Shown here: piece by piece, positions 31,260 to 43,664 of the stretch
Position numbering within the stretch: the stretch's first letter is position 1
Layout of the letters: the number at the start of each line of letters is the position of its first letter
Source: Lingula anatina
Taxonomy: Eukaryota > Brachiopoda > Lingulata > Lingulida > Lingulidae
Length of the DNA stretch: 44,172 bases
Assembly (NCBI RefSeq): GCF_001039355.2
Contig: NW_019774158.1
Location: 9,246 to 53,417, forward strand
Direction of reading: 5' to 3'
Position numbers and translations under genes: made by a program
Notes under the pieces: model-generated
Seen by the model: the letters and a program-made list of their open reading frames with translations, nothing else
What the model was told of the DNA's origin: nothing
The model's database searches: none

Positions 31260-34200
31260 CTGAACACAGAGCGAGAGAGAGATTTAAGTGTTTATAAATA
31301 ATTACCACAAATACAAGCAATGCATCGTTGATAAAAAATAAGAAATAATTTCTAAAAAGACTAATCAATGTTTTCCTACCTATGAGGCATGATAATCCTA
31401 CATGTAATCTACATACAGCAACAGTCAGTGGTGTAATTAAATCCCTATGAGAAGGGTCAAAACATAAATATATATTTTTTTTAATTTATCTTCATGCACA
31501 AGACAATGAAAAACTGATTCATCAAACCATACTGTTTTACTATGCTTCTATAGTTTGTTACAGTATTTAGATTTGTATTTATAGACATAGTAACAGACAT
31601 GCTGAAACATCAGAATTTTTTTTACTCACCAAAGATATATGAGGACGATGGCTGAGGGGAAATCAAAATTTCTCAGGAGTAAAAATATGTCTTAGTTTGT
31701 GACAAGAAAGCTTTGGATCAGCTTGTAGCTTCAACATAGCAAGTCATCCTGGCAGTTACTCACCCCTCTTGGCTGTGCAGAAATTTTCCAGATTCTGACA
31801 AGGATTTGGCAATTTCTTCATCTGTAATCTCTTCAAAAGTTTCATCATGGTGAACAGCTGTGGCACATGGTATTTCAGTCGCCTTTGGAGGGGAGGGGTG
31901 GCCATTTTGTTTAGTTCTAGAAAAATTATGAAAACTGATCACATGAAGAGCAGCAAGAAAAATTAATTGATAATATTGTTGAAACATACATAACAGCAAA
32001 ATATGTGCACCAGAGTTAGGAGAATTTGGCCTTGGTTTTTTTTTTTAATCAAAATATCCCAAACACAGTTTACTTGGTCATATTGTTACAGTTATCTGAA
32101 TGGAAGGAGCAACAGTTATGAATCACGTACCAAAACCAGTGTAATAAAACAAAAATTAGTTCATTTCAAAGACAGGAAGTAAGAATGGTCAATTTCAAAC
32201 TTGTGACAAAATTCACAAATCGTTCCCCATCTTCCATACCCCGTCTCTTTGGTGTCATCTATTTCGTTGACAGTCTCGTGTTTCCTGTCCCCATTCCCCA
32301 GGGCAGAGGTCACCGTTTTTCGGAGGTTGTCTCCACTTGCTTCCGGTTCTGGTACTGAAGACATCATGGCTGCTGGAGACAGAGGAGAGAAGAATATATT
32401 CTCTTGTATCATTAATTTTTCTAAAATATATATTGGATTAAAATCCAATCCCATTCACTTTATAAAAAAAAATCATGTTGTTTTATTCTGACAAAAGAAT
32501 GCTGATCTATCTTCACCTATCCAGATGGATTTTTTTTTATAAGGAACAAGGTTAAACTTGAAAATCTTTGAACAAAAGTGACAATAGTGTGTACTGTAAG
32601 ATTTATGCTGTGACTGAATTCTAGTTCACACTTTTCCTATTCTATCACTTGAACATTTTGTTTCATTAATATTTTTTCCATGAAAATTGACTGATGTTGC
32701 TTTAGAGACGCTCCTGTTAGTGCAAATATAAAAATAATTAACAATTATGTTTATGTGTTGATGCATAATTAAGATAAATACAAGTTGTATAAAAAAATTT
32801 GCTTTAATCTCAATAATAATGTTGCAATAACATTTTCAACTTCAAATAGTTACTGTTATATACTATTTTACTGACAATCGTATCATTATGATAATGATAA
32901 AATTTAGTAGATAAACCTTCTTCCTTCAGTGAAGGAGACGATCCTTTGCCTGGTCCCTCTTCTATTACATTGGATGCGTTTTCTATACAAGACTTTGTCT
33001 GAGGACTTTCTTGTACAGCTCCCCCTACAGGAGGGCTTTCTTGTGGAGTGGGGGATTCTGAAACATTTTACACACAGTTATCATGAAATCTTAAACATTA
33101 TTATGATATATCAAATACATATAATGTTACTTGGTACAAACACATCTTGAACAGTTATGCAAAATTATCAATTACCTGCACTCTAATTTAAATTTTGTTA
33201 TCTATTTGCAACACCTCAAGAAAAGTCAAACTAGAGAAAGACATACTGAAGCAAGTGATAAAATTTCAAAGTTCTGATGGAGGCTGGACTGAAACAGGGA
33301 TAAAAATATCAAATCTGATTTCGAGTGACTAACAAACCCTCACCATTATCTAGCTCTCTGCTGCGGCTTTTCCTGAAATCTTCCGTCTGGTCGACCTCTG
33401 AGTCACTCTCTTCCTCTATCAGTGAGGTGTTCTGATGTTTGTCCCTCACCTCCTGGTACTCTATATAGCAGCCATTGCACACCCTGGCCTTCTGCCTGAA
33501 TAGATAAATAGTTTGAATATTTGGAGTAGCAATGTATACAGTAGATAGTCCGTATTTCTTAATTAATTTTTGGGATGAAAGAATTTGTTTAAGTTACACA
33601 GTAATTCCAGTTAGGCAATGTTTATCAAAGTTTCACCTTAGGCCAAAGAACAATCAATTTCACAAGATTTATCACAAAACACATGAGAATTGGAATCAAA
33701 GGTGAAGATTTACAAGTATTCTATTCCATATGACATCATACACACACACACACACACACACACACAAGCACACACACACAAGCACACACACACACACATG
33801 CATGTACACACACACGCACACACACACATGCACACACACACATACACACATCATATCCGTACTTGCTGTGAGGGGTATCCAGCCAATTATCACTACACTT
33901 CCAGCAGAAGATTCTCCCACACAGCCGACAGTGGTGTTTCCTTAGCATCAGCGAAAACTGAGACTTGCAGCCCAGGCAGTGCGCCACCGTGCTGTCATCC
34001 ATCCACTTCTCCGAGGCTTTCATTCTGTGCTCGAACTCCAGCTTGTCTGTCCTCTTCCACAGGTTGTCTTTCTCCCTGGAGAACACAGAGAGAGGTTGTG
34101 ACAGAGAATTGCGTGTTTTGTCTCACCTAACACATTTCTGAACACTGCATTGTCATTCTCCAGAGAGATGGTGACAGGGATGGTTACCGAGACACTTGAC

Positions 34201-35559
34201 TTGAGAAGTGAAAATGAATTGTGATCTTTGTCTCACTAAGCACATTTGTCAACATTTCAGTATCATTTTTTCAAATTGGAGATAATGACAAGGAGTGTGA
34301 TAAAATTGAAACTTTTTTTCTCTACTATGACATTCCTTAAATCTATTAGTGTTGAGTCAATCATATGTTGAAAATCAAAATATTTATAGTATAGCCATGA
34401 TGCCCAGATTTTACCTCTAAAACATTCGGAACTTTTGTCAATATTAAAAATATCTTAAAATAGCTTTTAAAAATCATACAAACTAAAAAAAAAGCGACTT
34501 CAAACTGTGTATGAATTTGCCAAAAAACTGAAATATCACGATTTATTAATTTAATTCAGTGTTTGAGATCTTAAGAGCTGACAGTGTCAGACATTACTCC
34601 AGACTTACTTTATCAATTTAATCAGCTTCTTCTTCAGTTCCACCATATCTATGTTTAACTGTTGGATTTCTTTGTCTTTTTCTTTTATCACAGCATCTTT
34701 GCTCTTCTTCACATTCTGGGCTTCATTCTGAGAAAATTTTCAACAGAGACATGAAACTAATTGGACATTGTATCAGTTGTATTTTTCATTATTTTTAATC
34801 GTACATAAAAAATCATTCTGGTTTTTTAAAGTCCTATAAAGAAATCAAAAGTGCTTTCTGTTCAACTGATTCATTTGCAAAATAAAAAAAAAAAAAACAA
34901 GTGAAGTATTTCACATTGCAATCTGAGGGCAAATTGTGCAATGTGTGAATAGAAATTCAGCCATATGCCACATAAAAAGATGATTTATTTGCCAAAATTA
35001 TCAAGCACATGGCATACCTTCAATTTCAGCACTAAGTTCCTTTCCTCATCCAGCAAAGAATTGGTCTGTGGAGAAAGAATAAGTTCCATCAATCTCAACT
35101 GATAACAGTACAATAAAAATACTTACACATCTACAATGTACACACATGCAATCATATGTGCACACACATATACATTTATATACTCACATATGTACATGTA
35201 GACTTTACACAATTTCTTTTTTTATTACAACAATTTCAGGACATACCCTCCTCAAAGAATCACTCATCAGTTTACACTCCTCTCCTTTTTCTGACAGTCC
35301 TTGTCTCAGCTCTTCTAACTGAAAGAAGACAGGTCACTATGAACAGAAAAATAGTTTAAATTTCAATGCTTGGCAGAAAACAGTGGTCTGTGTTTGTTTA
35401 AAAGTGTGTGTGTGTACGTGTGTGCATGTGTGTACTAAAACGTGTGCATATGACCAAAGAATTATAAGACACTCCTTTCTCCAGTTCTGTCTGTTTGTAA
35501 TTTTGTGTGTATGAGCATGTTTATGAAAGCACTTGTTTTTGAAATAGTGTGCACGTGTG

Positions 35560-35612
<53 letters not shown>

Positions 35613-38600
35613 CCCAGGGATCCCTGAGAGCCCCACCTCTCTCCAATTCTGTTCCTTCTCCAGGTCCCTCTCATTCTTAATGTCCTGCAGGTGCATCTCC
35701 AGCGTCTGTATCAGCGTCTCCTGCTCTGACATCTGATCTGTCATCTTGGCTATGTCCATCTGCTGGCTGGAGTAGCTCTGAAAGAAATAACATCAAGATG
35801 GTGGACATTTTGTTCAGAGAAGATTATCATCAATTTCATCGCTGAAATTCTTTCAGTAGAACTATTTAAAATTATCTCTGGTTCAAAATATTTATATGAT
35901 AGTTGTTTGTTCTCAGAAAAATGCAATATCCGTAATTTTAATTATCATAATGAAACATTCTGTGTCATTTGCACCATAAGTGCATTTCAGTAAATGTTAT
36001 ATATCAACTTACATCTATGCAGATTATGCATTTTTGTGAAAGTGTGAAACACAAAAACAAAGGCTATTACTTACTTTCAAGGCAGTTTCAAACTGCAGTT
36101 GCTCTGCGCTCATTTGGAATTTCAAAGAAGACACTTCTTGCTCTAAAACATTCCTCTGGTTCTGCCACTCCTCTTCCATCTTGGTCATGTGGTCCTGAAA
36201 ATCTTCCGACTGTTTCTGCATCTCAGCTTTAGCCTCCTCCATCTGGCTCAGAACAGACTCGGAATTTTCCTGGTGTTCTCTCTGTAAGTCTTCCACTTGT
36301 TTCGACATCTGTTCCCTTTCCGCCAACAAGCTCAAAACCCTCTCCTGACTCTCTGAATCCTTGGTCTGGAATTCCTCCAATTTTGACTCCACGGCCAACT
36401 TTTCTTCCTTCATTGCCTGAAGAGTCTGCTGCGTCCTGTCGTGTTCTTCCATCAATGTCCGTAACTTTCCGTCATTTTGATTTTTCAGGGCCATCAAATC
36501 ATTGACCTGACTCTGTATGTCTCTCTCAGTCAAGGTAAGATTTTCTTGAATTTGTTGTTTTTCAGTCAAAACTATGTCATAACTTTTTTGTAATTCTTCA
36601 AGTTCTCCTTGAACCTGTTCAAGTTCTTCTTCCAGGCTGTTTTTGGTAGATTCCAATGCTTTGACATTGCCTAACCCTATTTTCAACTGGGCCTCTGTTT
36701 CTACTAATTGTTTTTTTAACTGAACAACATCTTCTGTTACGACTTGATGTTCGAACTTCACCTTGCTGAATGCAGCACTGAGTGTATCCAGTTCATCTTT
36801 CAGGGACTCCTTTTCTGACCGCAACACATCTCTTTCCTTGGTCACAGATTCTAACTGAGACTGAGACAGTTCTGACGAGGCTTTAAGATCATTGATTTCG
36901 GAGGCATGGGCATCGAGTTGAGTCATGTTTGCATCCAAACTGGCACTTTGAGCTGACATATTTTCTTTCAATTCTGCAATGATCAAGTCCTTTGCTCCCA
37001 ACTTTCTCTGCTCCTCTTCCCTCATTTTCTTACTCAACTCAACTGATTCTTTTAACCTTTCCTTGTAATCTTCAATCTCCCGTGCCATAGTAGAACACTT
37101 ATCCTCTATTTCTTCCCTCAGCGTTGACGCCTCTTTCAGCTCAGTTTGTAAACCAGCAACTGTGACCTCCAAAGCATTCTTTAGCTGCCCCCTCATCTCT
37201 TCCAGATCTTTTAACAATGAATCTTTCTCATTTTTCGAGGTTTCCAAATCTGTCTCCAGATCATGCTTCTCTTCCAATAATCTGCCTTTGTCCTGGGAAA
37301 GTTTGGCGACAGCTTCTTGCAGCTTGGAGTGTTTATCGGTGAGATCCTCCTTCAGGGTGGCCAGGGTGTTGATCTGGTCTGTAGCGTTGGACAACTCATC
37401 CTCTAAACTTGTGATTCTGACTCGTAATTCCGACATTCCTTCTTCAGAGTTCTGGAGATCCAAGGTGACTTTCTGAAAATTGTCTGACAGCATTTGTTTC
37501 TCTATTATAAGATCTGAGAGTGTTTTTTCTTTTCCTTCCAGAATGTTTTCCACATTGCCTAGCTGAGCCGTAAGGTGTTCGATGTTTTCTTTAGCGCTAT
37601 CCAAGTCAGACTGGTGTTTTGCCATTTGTTCCTTCTTTAGCTGAAGAGCACTAGTGGCTTTTTCAAGTTGGGAAGCTGTGTCAGCTTCTGTCGTCTGTAA
37701 CTTACTGAACTGTGTCTGCAAATCTGCCAGTTGTAACTGAAGCATCTTGTTTTCTTGTTCAGTTTGGGAATTCTTTTCATTTAAAGTGCTCACCTGGATT
37801 TCTAGGTCAGATTTGTCAGTTTGCAGCATTTCCATCTGAGTTTGTAATTCACACCTGTTTTTCTTTTGCACTTGAATTTTTTCTTTTATTTGTCTAAAAA
37901 TAGCCGATGTCTCCTGCAAAGATGAATGGTGGAAAAGAATTTGAAGAGATGTACATGTCAACTTCATTAATAATACAGACTACCAAATGGGCTTTATGTA
38001 AAAACCACACATTAAAATCACATTTTCATTCTAAAGTCTTAATTCTAACTTCAATTTAAAACAAAGTGAAGCATTATTACTGGGCAAAAGTCTTGCAAAT
38101 ACCATCCATTTCTTAGAACAATCAGTTTTACTTTAATTTCTTTTACTAACCCTCCCATCCTCCTTTTCCTCATCAGTTAAGTTGGCAGCAGTGTCCTCCA
38201 TTTTGCTGACCAGTTGACCAATAGTAGACAGGTCGGAGGTCAACATCCGCACTTCCTCTTCTCTCTCGGACAACAAATAGCGGATCTGAGATGCGTTCGA
38301 AGATTCTTCCTGACTAACGTCCAAGATCTCCTGGACTCTGCGTTCCAAGTTCACTTTGCTTTCTGTCTCAATCTGAAGTCTGCCTTCTGTATCTGCCAGG
38401 GTAGATTTTGCCATTTTCAACTCACTTTCCATTTGAGAAACTTGTGCTTCCAGGCTTAATTTATGACTTTCTGCATCATCAAGAAGTTTTTGATAGTCAA
38501 TCTTAATCTGCTCTTTGTCTTTTTCTTTCTCTTCGGCAGCCGTTCTTAGCTCAGTCACCTGTAGTTCCAAAGATGCCTTCTGATTGGATAAGTCAGCTTT

Positions 38601-41600
38601 CATATTAACTAATTCGCTTTCCTTTGCTGAGAGTGCTTCTTGGAATTCTTTCTGCTGCTTTTCTGTGCTCAATTTCATGGCTTCAAGCTGAGACAAAAGA
38701 TTTTCTGCCTTTTCCTTTTCTTCATCTCTTTGCTCCAAGGAAAATGTAATCTCCTTCTAGATATTATAAAAGGTATACATTATGTTTAGTCTTCACAACT
38801 GTATATTGGTTATTTTCCATACTGCAAATATATTAAATTAATGCAATTCATTTTTATCACTTAAGCTATATGAAATCATTATTTAACTGTTGTCTATTTT
38901 TCAATAAAAATTGTATTTAACTTATATCCTTCATATTAATGACAGCTTTCAAATATTTAAAGACAGTGCGGCTACAAAATTACTCCTGCTATACTCATGA
39001 TACAAAGTTTGAATTATACCTGTAATTCCTTCAAATCTTGCAATCTTTTATCCTCAGCCTTCTTGATTTCTTCTTTAAGGTGACCAACATCTGTCTGAAG
39101 TCTTGTTGCCACAGAATCTTTTTCACTGACAAGTTCCTTCAAGTTCTCTATCTGTTTGCCAAGATCACAGTTTTCTTTCTGAGCTGCCTGCAGCATTTCT
39201 TTCCCCATATCCTCCTTCTCCATTGCACTCTGAACTATTTCTTTCAGACTGGAATCTTTTGACTGTAATTTCTCAAACTGGGTTTCGCAGTCTCTCTGCA
39301 ATTCCCTGTTCTCAGCTTCCAAACTTTGTAATTTTTCATTGAATTTTTGTGCCTCTCTCTCCTTTTCCTCTTCCAAGATTTTTGTCTTTTGCAACAGATC
39401 GCTGACTGTTGATTTCAGGTCAGATGTTGTCTGCTCAGACACCGTCAATTTTTCCACCAACTCCTGAACATGCTTAGCAGACTCCAGCTGATTGGAAGCA
39501 TTATTGTCCTTGAAATGGATCAACTCCTCTACTCTTTTCATTAAACTCATGTTATTTTCCCCTAAAGTTGTCACTTTCACTTCCAGACTTTTTACAGTTT
39601 CAGTTTGCTTTTGATTTTCACTTTCCTTGCTTTGAAGATCTTGGGCAAGGCCTTTTAATTTTAATTGAAGATCAGAATTTGTTTTTTCAAGTTCCTGGAT
39701 TTTTGTAAATTGTTCGGTTTCCTGTTCCTTTAGTTTCTGAACTAGAGAATCTGCCTCTTTCTTGTGTTGTCTGCCACTTTCACTGTTTTCTGAGACAGAC
39801 GTCTCCAGCTCAAGTATCCTTTGTTTCAAGTTCTCTTCTTTTTCATGCCATGTCTCCTGCTTCAGCTGCAGCTCATTGGACAGCTTCTCACACCTGATTT
39901 AAAAAAATTCTTCGTTTTACTGAAATTTGACATCAACAGGTCAAAATATTCAATTCTGCAATAATCCACTACTAACAATAATAGACTGGCCAGTACGTAG
40001 TCTAATACATTACAATTTTTTGTTTGTTTGTTTTATGAAAAAGACTCAATGTACCGTTTAATTGAACAACTAACTGTTTCAAGTCAAAGCAGCCTAACAT
40101 TATGGTCTAGAAATTTAGACCAATTTCTGGTCCTTACTTCTGCCATTGGTCTATACCTGACTTCCAGTGCCCCGCATGCCTCCCTCAGCTCCTCCATCTT
40201 CCCCTCCTTGTCTTCTACAGTTTTGGTTAATTTCTCCTTCACTCCTTCCATCTCTTCTATTTTTAGCAACAAATCAGTCCTCATTGTCGCTGCGCGATCC
40301 AGGTCAAGCTGCAGCTGCTCTACCTCTGATTCTGATGGTGTCAGTAAGGGTGGACCCTCACTTTTTGGGGTTTCCTAAAATAAACCAAGGGCCATATTGA
40401 GATACGCTGGGTAGGACTTTCTGGTATATGTTAACAAGCCTGCAGGAGAGAGGTGTGTGCAGGCCCATTGCCTGGGGGGGGGGGGGGGGTTGGAGGGGTT
40501 CCAAAGAACCCCAATTTTTGCTAAAGAAAAGGTCCTCTGTGGATAAAATTTTGTCTAGACACATGATGGTTTCATGGTAAAAGGTCCACTTTTTCAGAAG
40601 TAGAACCTCCCTTTTGAAAATGCTGGCTACAGACCTGGTGTGGGGACCCTGAATCACAAGTAACTGACCAACATCACTGCACCTCAGTGACAATCTAGAA
40701 GTTTTGTTTTTTTTTTTTTTTGATTTCCCATACCAAGGACGTTTCATACCATAGACACTTTCGTGCGTGTGTAATACCATGTTATTTCTGCTGTGCAAAG
40801 GACACTTAAACTGCAACTTTTAATTGGATTAATTCAATCTGAAACACATCCAAAAAGTGCCAGTAGGTTGTGGTTGTAGGAATAAAGACATTTTAAACCA
40901 ATATTTGTGCCATTTTAACAGGAGGGATACATGACAAAAAACATGTAAAAAAATTCTTTTCAATTCAAACAATACAAAATTGCTTTTAGTTTGCATGAGG
41001 AAGATATTCTAAAGGCTCGGGTTACAACTTAAAGCTGAAAATAGAAATGAAAGAAAAGAGACATTGACACACGAAGCATGCAAGTTAAACAGATAATACA
41101 TAACACTTCACTGAATATCATACCTTTGAGAAAAACAGACTTCAGACATCCATAGTGAAACATAAAACCTCTTTATCAAAACCATACAAAGCGTAAAAGA
41201 GCATGATGATTACGAACATCGCAATTCGATCACTTTCTAACTTGGGTAACAGTGACAGACAGAAGCCCGTGTTATTGCACAATCAGAGTTGCTCCATTGT
41301 TAGGAAAACAAAATGAAAAACAACCATATGGGCAACAGTCTAGGAGACATGAGAATAAATAAAATGGAAAACAGAAGAGGTGGACCTAGGTAAGTGTAGA
41401 TAGAGCACCTTTCCCTTGGGCGCCACTGGCAGGGAGTGCAGCCTGAAAAGGGTGCCAGTGAGAGATCTTTACCTTAGTGAAAGCAAGGGTGAAGCCACTG
41501 GTATTTTAAGCAGTGCCAAAACATGTTGATTTTCACATCAACAAAGCTGACTTGTATTTTAAGCTGACTTTACAGGAAAAATTATCCAAATAAAATTGGT

Positions 41601-43474
41601 TTCAGATGTCTTCATGGGTGTTAATTCAGTGCTTGTCATACGGGTAGGTGTCACTGAGTAGGTATGCCTCCTATTTTAACATGCAGGAATGGGTCTGAGA
41701 GCATAAAACTCCACTGATGGATTCTTGCTAAAAAGTCTTAGTTTTGTGACCAATGGCAAATAATAATTTCCATAACTCTTTTTGCACTTGGTCATGTACT
41801 GGAACTTGAAATGTAGCCAAAGGTTTTAAAATCTCATCAGCAAGAACCCAAGGTGGTGGGAATGTTATCTGGTATGCAGGATGAGGTATATGGAATATTA
41901 TGAAAGCAAGACAACCTGCTCTTGCCATCCACCCCAGTTAGTGGTATCTATCTCTAATTCTGGAATTTCTTCACTCAGTTTTACTACCACTCCGGGAGAC
42001 TCCTAGAAAACAAGGCACAGCTACAGGTACACATACTACATAGCATGAAACACACAAAAGTATGAGTAGAATGCTTCTAAATTAAGTACAGGGAGACAGA
42101 CGTGGAAAATCATGCATCTCCTTCCTGTATAAGTGAAAATGGAATATCTTAATGTCATCATGGACATTACTACTTGAATTCATTAAATAAAACCTCACTG
42201 CATTTCAAATTTCAATCTGTAACATTACTTTCATACTTTTTGAAGCAAATTTTTTTTCAAAGTCCCTTTTGCAACATCATCTCAATTGCGATTTCTGTAA
42301 GTCCGGTAAAAAAATCAAAAATACTACAATATATGGAGAGTGCAGTTCATAAATGGCTACTCACATTGGGTATGCTGAGGAGGCTGTTCATACTAGAGGT
42401 TCTACTAGGGGGGTTCCACCCCTTGGGCGAGCCAAACGTCTTCCTAGAAGAGAACAGATGTATGTGGTAGTCAGAAGTCACTGTACTTTGTTATTAACAG
42501 TTAAGACTTGTACTTAAACCAATCTAAATTTTTTGTAAGTGCCAATATCGCATTTCACATTATTATTATTATTTTGGGGGGATAGGGTACTTTGGAACAA
42601 GTCTGAGACATTAATCTTTTACAAACAATGACAATACAGATATTCTTATTCTTAAAATTCAATAATTCTTGAACTCTATTAATAAATGTTTAAGAAATAG
42701 TTCAAAATTATTTTATTGACAGAAACAATTGCTCCAGAAAATATTCTTTTGGATAAAAAATTACTAAAAGAAAGAACTAAAAGAAATTTCACAAACTTGG
42801 CAAATGTCGGCCACGTTGCATCAAGGTCGTATCCATGGGGAGCAAGGTCAAACTGCACTTCATTGAGGTCATACATGCTGGCTATCACCTCCATAGAGTA
42901 TTCATGCATTAGCCAGACTGAGCCTGCGTAGTACCAGTCACTGGAAGAAGAAGAAAACTGCAAATGAGTTTCCATTCAATTTTTACGTCATCAATAATTT
43001 CATCAATCAAGTGTATAATAAATCTCTTCATGTACATCTTACAAAGAGGAGTGTGTAATGTTGACAAAGGAAAAATGTCAAAATTCTGAATTCTTTTTTT
43101 TTTCTGTATAAAGTTCTCATTCATGAAAAATTCTCTCTAAGACTTCCACTGCGCTGTGGCCAATTTTATAAAAGAACTTTTGACTGAATGTTGGTCTTTA
43201 CATTGTGATTTCTTGATCACACCCACTTTGTGATATAGTTATGCCCCCCTTGTAATATTTTAAAAAACCCACCTTGTGACCTTCTTATTTACCACACCTA
43301 CCGTGTGACCTAATTACACCTTCCTGTGACCTAATTGCACCCACCCTGTGATTTTAAAAAAACCCACCTGGTGACCTTCCCATTCATAGCACACTGCTGT
43401 ATGGAGTCTGCCAGTCTTTGATGTACCAAAGCAAACCTAATAAACCCACGCCCCTTGCCTAAATTGGTCTTCAA
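30116..43474 (-). CDS. FYCO1: FYVE and coiled-coil domain-containing protein 1-like, all but the N-terminal exon(s)
   Basis: Autophagy and endosome adaptor: FYCO1 binds PI3P, LC3 and RAB7 and connects vesicles to kinesin. Exons in transcript order: 43474-43368, 42940-42797, 42443-42365, 42002-41916, 40374-40157, 39893-39020, 38756-38151, 37913-36075, 35777-35637, 35318-35247, 35065-35018, 34727-34609, 34075-33863, 33495-33344, 33057-32917, 32372-32240, 31916-31764, 31259-31100, 30605-30445, 30167-30116. Every junction keeps GT-AG and phase, giving 1832 residues to the stop at 30116. Order: RUN (1-110), coiled coil (about 150-1445), FYVE (about 1460-1530), acidic/Ser-rich linker, LIR FEEI (about 1685), GOLD (about 1709-1830). 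Vertebrate FYCO1 is roughly 1480 residues in total, so the coiled coil here is longer. The first exon begins in phase 0 mid-RUN ([20 protein letters not shown]), so the start codon and first RUN helices lie beyond 44172. Confidence 0.94.
30984..31050. repeat. (CT)n(CA)n compound microsatellite
   Basis: About 12 CT and 22 CA units, 50 bases beyond the exon at 31100 on the FYCO1 strand. In the transcript it is (UG)n followed by (AG)n. Confidence 0.95.
31764..31916 (-). other. FYCO1-like LC3-interacting region exon
   Basis: The exon encodes [22 protein letters not shown] (31826-31837) fits the LIR core [WFY]xx[ILV], preceded by D-E and followed by T-D-E-E, in the same place between FYVE and GOLD as the LIR of vertebrate FYCO1. 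Binding to an Atg8/LC3 protein is inferred. Confidence 0.8.
33344..34075 (-). other. FYCO1-like FYVE zinc finger
   Basis: Exons 34075-33863 and 33495-33344. All FYVE signatures are present: WMDD (WxxD), RKHHCRLCG (R+HHCRxCG) and ARVCNGCY (RVC). The four CxxC pairs CLGC, CRLC, CWKC and CNGC give eight zinc ligands. PI3P binding is therefore expected. A 114-bp CA-rich repeat begins only 10 bases beyond the exon edge. Confidence 0.93.
33739..33852. repeat. Imperfect (CA)n microsatellite next to the FYVE exon
   Basis: CA units interrupted by AGCA and TGCA, ending about 10 bases from the exon edge at 33863. In the transcript it is (UG)n immediately after the 5' splice site. Confidence 0.95.
34609..40374 (-). 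other. FYCO1-like central coiled coil
   Basis: Eight exons, three of them unusually large (874, 606 and 1839 bp), encode over 1200 residues of Glu/Lys/Leu/Gln-rich heptads with almost no proline or glycine. Typical passages are [18 protein letters not shown] and [20 protein letters not shown]. It should form a long parallel dimer rod; in FYCO1 this region carries kinesin- and RAB7-binding sites, which I cannot place here. Confidence 0.9.
35562..35610. repeat. (CA)n microsatellite in a FYCO1-like intron
   Basis: About 24 CA units, 26 bases past the donor-side edge of exon 35777-35637. It is (UG)n in the transcript. Confidence 0.95.
40477..40489. repeat. Poly(G) run
   Basis: A run of G followed by TTGGAGGGG in a FYCO1-like intron, about 100 bases upstream (transcript sense) of exon 40374-40157. 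Confidence 0.85.
42365..43474 (-). other. FYCO1-like RUN domain exons (C-terminal two thirds)
   Basis: Three exons read [20 protein letters not shown], then [28 protein letters not shown], then the Ser-rich [15 protein letters not shown]. These are the RUN-domain blocks of FYCO1. RUN domains bind small GTPases or Arl8-type partners; which one here is not evident. Confidence 0.9.
43200..43367 (-). repeat. Degenerate tandem repeats copying a FYCO1-like 5' splice site
   Basis: On the transcript strand the exon ends GGTCACCAG|GTGGGTTTT. The intron then repeats variants of this unit about six times (ATCACAGGGTGGGTGC, GGTCACAGGAAGGTGT, GGTCACACGGTAGGTGT, GGTCACAAGGTGGGTTTT, ATCACAAAGTGGGTGT), spaced about 20-40 bases apart. 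Confidence 0.8.
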
Positions 43475-43664
43475 CTGAAATGTTATAATGTCAGTGTATT
43501 ATCATATCATAATATAGTCAGTGGAGATAAAATATATCACTTACTTTATCAAACACATGTTAGTACAAATTTTGAAAAATAATTGAAAGTGATAATATAA
43601 TCTCTAACTTAGACTATGGCTGAAAATGGTAAGGTTACTGACAAAGAGCACATTCTCAACGAAG

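Noticed and set aside
31630-31651. 22-bp putative microexon with AG and GT borders in the FYCO1-like gene
   Set aside because: It would break the frame between the LIR exon and the GOLD exon, which join cleanly without it.
33690-34130. Open frames rich in His/Thr or Val/Cys over the CA repeats
   Set aside because: They are translations of microsatellites or shadows of the FYVE exon.
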